Positions 57,220 to 64,000 of a DNA stretch of 64,000 nucleotides are shown here, one piece after another. The notes under the pieces are model-generated. The model was not told the origin of the DNA. It made no database searches and saw nothing but the letters and a program-made list of their open reading frames with translations. Made by a program: the position numbers and the translations under genes. The first letter of the stretch is position 1. Each line of letters opens with the position of its first letter. The stretch lies in the NCBI RefSeq assembly GCF_000718635.1, contig NZ_JOBF01000022.1:62001-126000 (forward strand), written 5' to 3'. This DNA comes from Streptomyces varsoviensis (GTDB lineage: Bacteria; Actinomycetota; Actinomycetes; Streptomycetales; Streptomycetaceae).

Positions 57220-58032
57220 GTGACCCCAGCCGAACTCTCGTGCACCGTGCGCCGTGCCGTGCGCCGTGCCGTCGAGGCCGGCGAGCTCGTCGCCCCCGTG
57301 CCCGAGCGGGTCACCGTGCGCACCCCGCCCGGCCCCGGCCGCGGGGACTTCGCCACCAACGTCGCTCTGCGGCTCGCCAAGGACGCCGGCCGCCCCGCCC
57401 ACGACGTCGCCGAAGTGCTGCGGCGCCGGCTCGTCCGAGAGCCCGGAGTGCGGCGCGTCGATGTCGCCGGGCCCGGGTTCTTGAACATCACCCTCGATGG
57501 CGCCGCCCGCGCCGCGCTCGTCGAAGAACTCCGCGGCATCACGCCGTCCCCGGCTCTGCCGCTCTCGCCGCCCGACGACCTCGTCCGCCGGCTCGGTTCC
57601 GACGCCGCCCGCTGGAGTCTCGTCACCGCCCCCGGCCTCGACCGGGAGCTGCTGCTCGTACAGCGGGAGGACGCCAATCCGCTCTTCCGTGTGCGGTACG
57701 CCCACTCCCGTACCCAGGCCCTCCTCCGTAACGCCCGTGACCTCGGGTTCTCTCCTGGGGAGGGGGAACTGGACGGCAGCACTGAGCTGCTTGGACTGCT
57801 CGGTGATCGGGAGCGCGTTGTCGAACGCGCCGATCCTCCCCGCCTCGCTCGCTACCTTGAGCGCCTTGCCGATGCCTTCCTCCACTGGCACCACAAGTGC
57901 CCGGTCCTGCCCCTCGGTGACGAGAAACCCTCGGCCGTCCACCGCGCCCGGCTGGCCCTCGCCGAAGCCACCGGGGCCGTGCTGGCAGACGGCCTCCACC
58001 AGCTCGGCATCACCGCACCCGCACATGTGTGA
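57220..58032 (+). CDS. ArgRS-like protein lacking the catalytic core (NrtL/DALR type)
   Basis: The 270-residue protein joins the N-terminal additional domain of arginyl-tRNA synthetase (GRGDFATNVALRLAKDAGRP and VDVAGPGFLNITL) directly to the DALR anticodon-binding domain (ANPLFRVRYAHSRTQALLRNA ... HKCPVLP). The HIGH/KMSK catalytic domain is absent, so it cannot charge tRNA. It may bind tRNA-Arg or act in regulation. TACGCT stands seven bases before GTG 57220, suggesting leaderless mRNA. It is followed by lysA. Confidence 0.85.
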   Translation: MTPAELSCTVRRAVRRAVEAGELVAPVPERVTVRTPPGPGRGDFATNVALRLAKDAGRPAHDVAEVLRRRLVREPGVRRVDVAGPGFLNITLDGAARAALVEELRGITPSPALPLSPPDDLVRRLGSDAARWSLVTAPGLDRELLLVQREDANPLFRVRYAHSRTQALLRNARDLGFSPGEGELDGSTELLGLLGDRERVVERADPPRLARYLERLADAFLHWHHKCPVLPLGDEKPSAVHRARLALAEATGAVLADGLHQLGITAPAHV

Positions 58033-58068
58033 CCTGCACACCTGTGACCTGCACACCTGTGACCTCGC
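58029..58068 (+). repeat. 15-bp repeat between the ArgRS-like gene and lysA
   Basis: Two full copies and a part copy of GTGACCTGCACACCT begin inside the stop codon region of the ArgRS-like gene and run toward the lysA start. They lack inverted symmetry and show no coding potential. Confidence 0.85.
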
Positions 58069-58096
58069 ACCTCTCTGAGGGGAAGCTCCCGAAACC

Positions 58097-59488
58097 ATGA
58101 GCCGTTCCGCCCACCCCGCCGGGCCCCGTCACGCCGACGTGCTCCCCGAGGGGCACTACACCGCCCCCGCCGACGACCTCAACGCCCTCGATCCGCGCGT
58201 CTGGGCCCGTACGGTCGCGCGCGGCGCCGACGGGGTCGTCAGCGTCGGCGGAATCAGCGTCAAGCAGCTCGCCGAGGAGTTCGGCAGCCCCGCCTACGTC
58301 CTCGACGAGGACGATTTCCGTGCCCGCTGCCGCGCCTGGCGGCAGGCGTTCGGCGCGGACGCCGACGTGTTCTACGCGGGCAAGGCGTTCCTCTCCCGCG
58401 CCGTCGTGCGCTGGCTCGCCGAGGAGGGGCTGAACCTCGACGTCTGCTCCGGCGGCGAACTCGCCACCGCCCTCGGGGCCGGCATGCCCGCCGAGCGGAT
58501 CGCCCTGCACGGCAACAACAAGTCCGTGGACGAGATCACCCGAGCCGTCGAGGCCGGCGTCGGGCGGATCGTGCTCGACTCGTTCCAGGAGATCGTGCGC
58601 GTCGCGCACATCGCCGAGCGGCTCGGCAAGCGGCAGCGCGTACAGATCCGGGTGACCGTCGGCGTCGAGGCGCACACCCACGAGTTCATCGCGACCGCGC
58701 ACGAGGACCAGAAGTTCGGCATCGCGCTCGCCGGCGGGCAGGCCGCCGAGGCCGTGCGCCGGGTGCTCAAGCTGGACGGGCTGGAGCTCACGGGCATCCA
58801 CTCGCACATCGGCTCGCAGATCTTCGACATGGCCGGCTTCGAGGTGTCCGCCCGCCGCGTCGTGCAGTTGCTGGCCGAGGTGCGCGACGAGCACGGCGTC
58901 GAACTGCCCGAGATCGACCTCGGGGGCGGCCTCGGCATCGCCTACACCTCCGAGGACGACCCGCGGGAGCCGCATGAGATCGCGGCGGCCCTCGGCGCCA
59001 TCGTCGGCCGCGAGTGCGAGTCCGCCGGGCTCGCCGTGCCGCGGATCTCCGTGGAGCCGGGGCGGGCCATCGTCGGGCCCACCGCCTTCACGCTGTACGA
59101 GGTCGGCACGGTCAAGGAACTGGCCGGGCTGCGCACGTACGTCTCCGTCGACGGCGGCATGTCCGACAACATCCGTACGGCCCTTTACGACGCCGACTAC
59201 ACCGTCGCGCTGGTCTCCCGCTCCTCCGACGCCGAGCCGATGCTCTCCCGCGTCGTCGGCAAGCACTGTGAATCCGGCGACATCGTCGTGCGCGACGCGT
59301 TCCTCCCCGCCGACCTCGCCCCCGGCGACCTGCTCGCGGTCCCCGCCACCGGCGCGTACTGCCGCTCCATGGCCAGCAACTACAACCACGCGCTGCGCCC
59401 GCCGGTCGTGGCCGTACGCGACGGCCAGGCCCGCGTCATCGTCCGGCGGGAAACGGAAGAAGACCTTCTGCGGCTCGACGTCGGCTAG
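58097..59488 (+). CDS. lysA: Diaminopimelate decarboxylase
   Basis: The 463-residue PLP enzyme makes L-lysine from meso-diaminopimelate, the last lysine step. The PLP Lys is in VFYAGKAFL near residue 95; the His motif is [12 protein letters not shown] near 233; the Gly-rich phosphate site is LGGGLGI near 275. Substrate residues are EPGRAIVGP near 320, DAFLPADL and the late [18 protein letters not shown]. Length is normal. It is the first of the conserved lysine/threonine genes. Confidence 0.97.
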   Translation: MSRSAHPAGPRHADVLPEGHYTAPADDLNALDPRVWARTVARGADGVVSVGGISVKQLAEEFGSPAYVLDEDDFRARCRAWRQAFGADADVFYAGKAFLSRAVVRWLAEEGLNLDVCSGGELATALGAGMPAERIALHGNNKSVDEITRAVEAGVGRIVLDSFQEIVRVAHIAERLGKRQRVQIRVTVGVEAHTHEFIATAHEDQKFGIALAGGQAAEAVRRVLKLDGLELTGIHSHIGSQIFDMAGFEVSARRVVQLLAEVRDEHGVELPEIDLGGGLGIAYTSEDDPREPHEIAAALGAIVGRECESAGLAVPRISVEPGRAIVGPTAFTLYEVGTVKELAGLRTYVSVDGGMSDNIRTALYDADYTVALVSRSSDAEPMLSRVVGKHCESGDIVVRDAFLPADLAPGDLLAVPATGAYCRSMASNYNHALRPPVVAVRDGQARVIVRRETEEDLLRLDVG

Positions 59489-59617
59489 GCGGCGGCTGAC
59501 GAGGGGCTCGTGGCCCGCCGGTCAGCGGCCCGTAGCCCCTCGGCCGGCGGTCCGCGGGGCGCTCCGGCGGCGGTCCGCGCACCGTGTCGGCCCGCGGAAA
59601 AAACAATCTCGGATACT

Positions 59618-59642
59618 GGACGGGGGACGGAAACCCCCGTCC
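59618..59642 (+). promoter_or_regulatory. Perfect GC hairpin in the leader of hom
   Basis: GGACGGGGG (59618-59626) pairs perfectly with CCCCCGTCC (59634-59642) around a 7-base loop, preceded by AAAAAACAATC. It stands 50 bases upstream of the hom start. It may be the terminator of lysA or a leader structure for hom. No Thr/Met-rich leader peptide is visible. Confidence 0.55.
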
Positions 59643-59691
59643 GGTGAGTGAGACTGGTGTACCACCGAAGATGTATGAGAGACGAGGTCGG

Positions 59692-60984
59692 ATGATGCGT
59701 ACGCGTCCGCTGAAAGTGGCGCTGCTGGGCTGTGGTGTTGTCGGCTCAGAGGTGGCGCGCATCATGACGACGCACGCGGACGACCTCACGGCGCGCATCG
59801 GGGCCCCGATCGAGCTGGCCGGGATCGCGGTGCGCCGACCCGACCGGGTGCGCGAGGGCGTGCCCGCCGAGCTGATCACCACCGACGCGACCGCGCTCGT
59901 CAAGCGCGGCGACATCGACGTGGTCGTCGAGGTCATCGGCGGCATCGAGCCGGCCCGGACGCTGATCACCACCGCCTTCGAGCACGGCGCGAGCGTCGTC
60001 TCCGCCAACAAGGCGCTGCTCGCCGAGGACGGCGCCGCGCTGCACGCCGCCGCCGAGAAACAGAACGCCGACCTCTATTACGAGGCCGCCGTCGCGGGCG
60101 CGATCCCGCTGGTACGGCCGCTGCGCGAGTCGCTGGCGGGCGACAAGGTCAACCGGGTGCTGGGCATCGTCAACGGCACGACCAACTTCATCCTGGACCG
60201 GATGGACTCCAGCGGAGCCGGCTACTCCGAGGCGCTCGACGAGGCCACCGCGCTCGGGTACGCGGAGGCCGACCCGACCGCCGACGTCGAGGGGTTCGAC
60301 GCCGCCGCGAAGGCCGCGATCCTGGCCGGCATCGCCTTCCACACCCGCGTACGCCTCGACGACGTGCACCGCGAGGGTCTGACCGAGGTGACCTCCGCCG
60401 ACATCGCCTCCGCGAAGCGCATGGGGTGCACGGTCAAGCTCCTCGCCATCTGCGAGCGGGCCGCCGACGGCAAGTCGGTCACCGCCCGGGTGCACCCGGC
60501 GATGATTCCGCTGAGCCACCCGCTGGCCTCCGTGCGCGAGGCATACAACGCCGTCTTCGTCGAGGCCGAGGCGGCCGGGCAGCTCATGTTCTACGGGCCC
60601 GGCGCCGGCGGCTCGCCGACCGCGTCCGCGGTCCTCGGCGACCTGGTCGTGGCCTGCCGCAACAGGCTGGCGAACACCACCGGACCGGGCGACTCCGCCT
60701 ATACCCGGCTGCCGGTGAGCCCGATGGGCGATGTGGTCACGCGCTACCACATCAGCCTCGACGTGGCCGACAAGCCGGGCGTCCTCGCCCAGGTCGCCAC
60801 GGTCTTCGCCGAGCACGACGTGTCCATCGACACGGTCCGCCAGCAGGGCAAGGACGGCGAGGCGTCGCTGGTCGTCGTCACCCACCGGGCGGCCGACGCC
60901 GCCCTGTCGGCGACGGTCGAGGCGCTGCGCAGGCTCGACACCGTGCGGGGTGTCGCGAGCATCATGCGGGTCGAAGGGGAGTAA
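59692..60984 (+). CDS. hom: Homoserine dehydrogenase
   Basis: The 430-residue NAD(P)-dependent enzyme makes homoserine from aspartate semialdehyde, the branch point to threonine and methionine. The NAD motif is [14 protein letters not shown] near residue 9. [11 protein letters not shown] and [15 protein letters not shown] are family signatures, with catalytic Lys/Asp in the [19 protein letters not shown] region. A C-terminal ACT domain (about 350-425, [15 protein letters not shown]) allows threonine feedback. ATG 59692 precedes a second Met. It ends eight bases before thrC. Confidence 0.96.
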   Translation: MMRTRPLKVALLGCGVVGSEVARIMTTHADDLTARIGAPIELAGIAVRRPDRVREGVPAELITTDATALVKRGDIDVVVEVIGGIEPARTLITTAFEHGASVVSANKALLAEDGAALHAAAEKQNADLYYEAAVAGAIPLVRPLRESLAGDKVNRVLGIVNGTTNFILDRMDSSGAGYSEALDEATALGYAEADPTADVEGFDAAAKAAILAGIAFHTRVRLDDVHREGLTEVTSADIASAKRMGCTVKLLAICERAADGKSVTARVHPAMIPLSHPLASVREAYNAVFVEAEAAGQLMFYGPGAGGSPTASAVLGDLVVACRNRLANTTGPGDSAYTRLPVSPMGDVVTRYHISLDVADKPGVLAQVATVFAEHDVSIDTVRQQGKDGEASLVVVTHRAADAALSATVEALRRLDTVRGVASIMRVEGE

Positions 60985-60992
60985 CGGGAGCA

Positions 60993-62081
60993 ATGTCTGC
61001 AATCACCAGTCCGCGCGTGTCGGGCGCCCACCAGTGGCGCGGCATCATCGAGGAGTACCGGGACCGGCTGCCGGTCCACGAGGGCACCCCGGTGGTGTCG
61101 CTGCGCGAGGGCGGCACGCCGCTCGTACCCGCCCAGGTGCTCTCCGAGCGCACCGGCTGCGAGGTGCACCTCAAGGTCGAGGGCGCGAACCCCACCGGGT
61201 CCTTCAAGGACCGCGGCATGACCATGGCCATCACCGAGGCCAAGGAGGCCGGCGCCAAGGCCGTCATCTGCGCCTCCACCGGCAACACCTCCGCGTCGGC
61301 CGCCGCCTACGCCGTACGGGCCGGGATGGTCTGCGCGGTGCTGGTGCCGCAGGGCAAGATCGCGCTCGGCAAGATGGGCCAGGCGCTGGTGCACGGCGCG
61401 CGCATCCTCCAGGTCGACGGCAACTTCGACGACTGCCTCACGCTGGCCCGCGGCCTCTCCGAGAACTACCCGGTGGCGCTGGTCAACTCGGTCAACCCGG
61501 CCCGTATCGAGGGGCAGAAGACCGCGGCGTTCGAGATCGTCGACGCGCTCGGGGACGCGCCCGACATCCATGTGCTGCCCGTCGGCAACGCCGGCAACAT
61601 CACCGCCTACTGGCGCGGATACCGCGAGTACGCGGCCGACGCGGTGGCCTCGCGCACGCCCCGGATGTGGGGATTCCAGGCTTCCGGTTCCGCGCCCATC
61701 GTGCGCGGTGAGGTCGTCAAGGACCCGCACACGATCGCCACCGCCATTCGCATCGGCAATCCGGCCTCGTGGAACTTGGCCGAGCAGGCGCGCGACGAGT
61801 CGGGCGGTCTGATCGACGCGGTGACCGACCGACAGATCCTGGCCGCCTACCGGCTGTTGGCCGCGCAGGAGGGCGTGTTCGTCGAGCCCGCCTCCGCCGC
61901 GAGCGTCGCCGGGCTGCTCAGCGCCGCCGAGCAGGGCAAGGTCGACCCCGGTCAGCGCATCGTCTGCACGGTGACCGGCAACGGGCTCAAGGACCCGGAC
62001 TGGGCGGTGGCCGGTGCCCCGCAGCCCGTGACGGTCCCCGTCGACGCGGACGCGGCGGCGCGGCGGCTCGGTCTCGCCTGA
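60993..62081 (+). CDS. thrC: Threonine synthase
   Basis: The 362-residue PLP enzyme converts O-phosphohomoserine to threonine. The PLP Lys is in [13 protein letters not shown] near 63; [19 protein letters not shown] and the phosphate-binding [13 protein letters not shown] follow. Length fits the short actinobacterial type. CGGGAG precedes the ATG, closely behind hom, so the two are co-transcribed. Confidence 0.96.
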   Translation: MSAITSPRVSGAHQWRGIIEEYRDRLPVHEGTPVVSLREGGTPLVPAQVLSERTGCEVHLKVEGANPTGSFKDRGMTMAITEAKEAGAKAVICASTGNTSASAAAYAVRAGMVCAVLVPQGKIALGKMGQALVHGARILQVDGNFDDCLTLARGLSENYPVALVNSVNPARIEGQKTAAFEIVDALGDAPDIHVLPVGNAGNITAYWRGYREYAADAVASRTPRMWGFQASGSAPIVRGEVVKDPHTIATAIRIGNPASWNLAEQARDESGGLIDAVTDRQILAAYRLLAAQEGVFVEPASAASVAGLLSAAEQGKVDPGQRIVCTVTGNGLKDPDWAVAGAPQPVTVPVDADAAARRLGLA

Positions 62082-62259
62082 GACCCGCCCGGCTCGGGGG
62101 CGGGGCCGGGGCGGCGCGTACAACGGCTGAATCCGGCCCCGGATATCCGTGATTACGGGGCACAACCTGCCGTAACGTCAGCAATGGAGCACAGGACGGC
62201 GTGCGACACGCATCGTGCGCCTCCTGTGCGCCCTATGTCGCCGCAGAACCTTCCTTCGA

Positions 62260-62265
62260 TAGGCT
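62260..62265 (+). promoter_or_regulatory. Candidate thrB promoter -10 (TAGGCT)
   Basis: TAGGCT within CCTTCGATAGGCTGTACTC stands in the 350-bp gap between thrC and thrB. It fits the Streptomyces TANNNT -10 pattern. The gap otherwise shows CCGGATATCCG (around 62139-62149) and no gene. Confidence 0.35.
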
Positions 62266-62432
62266 GTACTCAATCCGCCCCGCCGCAGACCCCTGCCGCC
62301 GCTGTGCGTCATGGTGGTCGTGGCCCCTTGAGGGCGCTCGTACCTTCTCCGCCCCACACCGTCACTGAGCCACACCAGCCACACCCGACCCCCCAGTCAC
62401 CGGACTGTCATACCAAGGAGAGTCATCGAGCG

Positions 62433-63350
62433 ATGGCCGGTCCCGCCTTCCGCGCCGCCGCCGTCCGAGTGCGCGTCCCCGCGACCAGCGCCAATCTCGG
62501 TCCCGGCTTCGACGCCCTCGGCCTGTCCCTCGGGCTCTACGACGACGTCGTGGTCAGGGTGGCCGACTCCGGGCTGCACATCGACATCGCCGGCGAGGGC
62601 GCGGACACGCTGCCGCGGGACGAGGGCCACCTGCTCGTACGGTCCCTGCGCACCGCCTTCGAGGTGCTCGGCGGGCAGCCGCGGGGCCTGGAAGTGGTCT
62701 GCGCCAACCGCATCCCGCACGGCCGCGGACTCGGCTCCTCCTCCGCGGCGATCTGCGCCGGAATCACCGCCGCCAGGGCCGTGACCATAGGCGGAGCCGA
62801 GCGGCTGGACGACGCGGCGCTGCTGGAGCTGGCCACCGAGATCGAGGGCCACCCGGACAACGTCGCCGCCTGCCTGCTCGGCGGCTTCACCCTGGCCTGG
62901 ACGGAGTCCGGGGCCGCCCGCGCGGTCCGGATGCGTCCGTCGGATTCCATCGTTCCGGTGGTCTTCGTGCCCGCCAAGGCGGTGCTCACCGAGACCGCGC
63001 GCGGACTGCTGCCGCGCACCGTCCCGCACGTGGACGCGGCGGCCAACGCGGGCCGCGCGGCGCTCCTGGTCGAGGCGCTGACCAGGCGCCCCGAGCTGCT
63101 GCTCGCGGCCACCGAGGACCGGCTCCACCAGGAGTACCGCGCCCCGGCGATGCCGGACAGCGTGGCCCTGGTCAACCGACTGCGCGCGGACGGCGTCCCC
63201 GCGGTCATCTCCGGCGCGGGCCCGACGGTGCTCGCGCTGACCGAGGACGGTGCGGCCGACAAGGTCGCACGGCTGGCGGGCGAGGGGTGGGCGGCCAACC
63301 GGCTGGCTCTCGACGCCCACGGGGCGAGCGTTCTGCCGCTCGGCACCTGA
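62433..63350 (+). CDS. thrB: Homoserine kinase
   Basis: The 305-residue GHMP kinase phosphorylates homoserine. Motif 1 is VRVPATSANLGPGFDALGL near residue 13. The ATP loop is PHGRGLGSSSAAICAG near 95. Motif 3 is AVISGAGPTVLAL near 262. AAGGAG lies 12 bases upstream, slightly far. It completes the threonine pathway with hom and thrC. Confidence 0.95.
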   Translation: MAGPAFRAAAVRVRVPATSANLGPGFDALGLSLGLYDDVVVRVADSGLHIDIAGEGADTLPRDEGHLLVRSLRTAFEVLGGQPRGLEVVCANRIPHGRGLGSSSAAICAGITAARAVTIGGAERLDDAALLELATEIEGHPDNVAACLLGGFTLAWTESGAARAVRMRPSDSIVPVVFVPAKAVLTETARGLLPRTVPHVDAAANAGRAALLVEALTRRPELLLAATEDRLHQEYRAPAMPDSVALVNRLRADGVPAVISGAGPTVLALTEDGAADKVARLAGEGWAANRLALDAHGASVLPLGT

Positions 63351-63722
63351 CGACACACGGTTGTGGGTCTTGGAGAGGGGGAATATTTGTTGGACCCGGT
63401 AGTGTTAACCTCAAGTCTGCACTCGACGCCACACCGGCGCGGTGCGCAGTGTCCCGATCAGGGACCGCCTTTCTTCCGGGAGCCTCCCCAACTGCCTGAG
63501 CAGCCTGCCTGAGCAGTTTCGAGCACGCTCCGGAATCGGCGTGAGCGACATGGGTGATGCATCACTTCTGATCTCCTTCACGCCGGAACCATGAATTGAT
63601 CTTTCCGCCGTACCGGCGGACCACCGCCCCGGCCCGGTCCGCAAGCCAAGGACCGCAGCCGGACAGCACAACCGGTCGCCGAGCCAGACAGGCCGACGCC
63701 CGCTCCAGGGAAGGACCCCTTC
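63351..63722. other. Long untranslated region upstream of rho
   Basis: The 372-bp gap contains an AT-rich start (GGGGGAATATTTGTTGG) and TAGTGTTAACC near 63400, a plausible -10 with transcription start just after. A long 5' leader rich in GC stems follows, up to AGGGAAGGACC ahead of rho. Rho genes are commonly autoregulated through such leaders. No gene is visible. Confidence 0.5.
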
Positions 63723-64000
63723 GTGAGCGACACCACCGATCTGATGGGCGTGACCGCCGACGGTTCCGTCGGCAATGCCTCCGCGCCCGCCACGGACGCT
63801 CCCGCCGCGCCTGCCACCGGTGCTGCCCCTGCCAGTGCCTCCCGGCGGCGCCGTTCGGGCACGGGCCTCGACGCCATGGTCCTGGCGGAGCTCCAGCAGC
63901 TCGCCTCCAGCCTCGGCATCAAGGGCACCGCGCGGATGCGCAAAGGCCAGTTGATCGAGGTCATCAAGGAGAAGCAGGGCCAGGGCTCGGGCGCCGAGAA
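63723..64000 (+). CDS. rho: Transcription termination factor Rho, N-terminal part
   Basis: The first 92 residues are in the window. An Ala/Thr/Pro-rich start is followed by the Rho N-terminal domain (MVLAELQQLASSLGIKGTARMRKGQLIEVI), the helical hairpin that precedes the RNA-binding domain. GTG 63723 has GAAGGACC upstream. The gene runs off the right edge. Actinobacterial Rho has a long charged insert after this domain, which would follow outside. Confidence 0.93.
   Translation, partial: MSDTTDLMGVTADGSVGNASAPATDAPAAPATGAAPASASRRRRSGTGLDAMVLAELQQLASSLGIKGTARMRKGQLIEVIKEKQGQGSGAE

Noticed and set aside
62184..62432. Extending homoserine kinase upstream to ATG 62184.
   Set aside because: The added 83 residues are low complexity and unlike any GHMP kinase; AAGGAG and the family N-terminus place the start at 62433.

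Overview
The window is high-GC actinomycete DNA, almost certainly from a Streptomyces chromosome. The evidence is the codon use, GTG starts, a SARP regulator, and at the right end the conserved run tRNA-Arg(CCG), response regulator, ArgRS-like protein, lysA, hom, thrC, thrB, rho.

Left edge (0-4.6 kb): an AraC-family regulator precedes a 4-hydroxybenzoate 3-monooxygenase-like gene with an odd Ala/Glu-repeat N-terminus. A pair of PH-domain membrane proteins follows on the minus strand.

Centre of interest (4.9-27.4 kb): a ribosomal-peptide (RiPP) cluster of thiopeptide or linear azole/dehydroamino-acid type. A SARP regulator, preceded by four 11-bp-spaced GTGTCAG-like heptamers, leads a tightly packed run: a TOMM leader-binding/E1-like protein, YcaO cyclodehydratase 1, a two-domain SagB-type azoline dehydrogenase, a LanB glutamylation protein, a LanB C-terminal-like protein, and a membrane M50 protease with an N-terminal PqqD-like domain. 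A membrane protein and wHTH regulator with a palindromic operator follow, then an ABC exporter and YcaO 2. Two related precursor peptides (57 and 58 aa) come next. Their leaders are nearly the same, and each ends in a 19-residue Ser/Thr/Cys core. They lie in inverted orientation on either side of an M20 peptidase gene, and each carries a copy of the same promoter/leader segment with two 11-bp-spaced GTGTCAG heptamers. A luciferase-like flavin monooxygenase and a small secreted protein close the cluster. Both cores keep Ser1, Cys2 and Ser13, the spacing of 35-membered thiopeptides, yet only one LanB-C/pyridine-synthase homologue is visible. This cluster is the best candidate for an undescribed system.

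Accessory middle (27.4-45.5 kb): RNase HI, two paralogous nuclease-helicase (DUF2075-type) proteins, a TetR/SDR pair with a triple operator, an FAD oxidoreductase, a DUF1345 membrane protein, two more TetR regulators, a PhyH-type dioxygenase, RidA, a diacylglycerol-kinase-like protein, a carboxylesterase, a PfpI-type protein and a DUF1264-like protein. Many intergenic gaps hold short tandem repeats.

Integrated element (45.7-56.4 kb): a 79-bp duplication of the 3' half of tRNA-Arg(CCG) brackets about 10.7 kb. Next to the intact tRNA lies a broken tyrosine integrase interrupted by an IS5-type remnant. The cargo is a truncated PfpI gene, a secreted S33-type hydrolase, a two-component system, a MarR regulator with paired boxes, NTF2-like proteins, an alpha/beta hydrolase and an XRE regulator that seems to start at CTG.

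Right end (56.4-64 kb): housekeeping lysine/threonine genes and the start of rho, which runs off the window.
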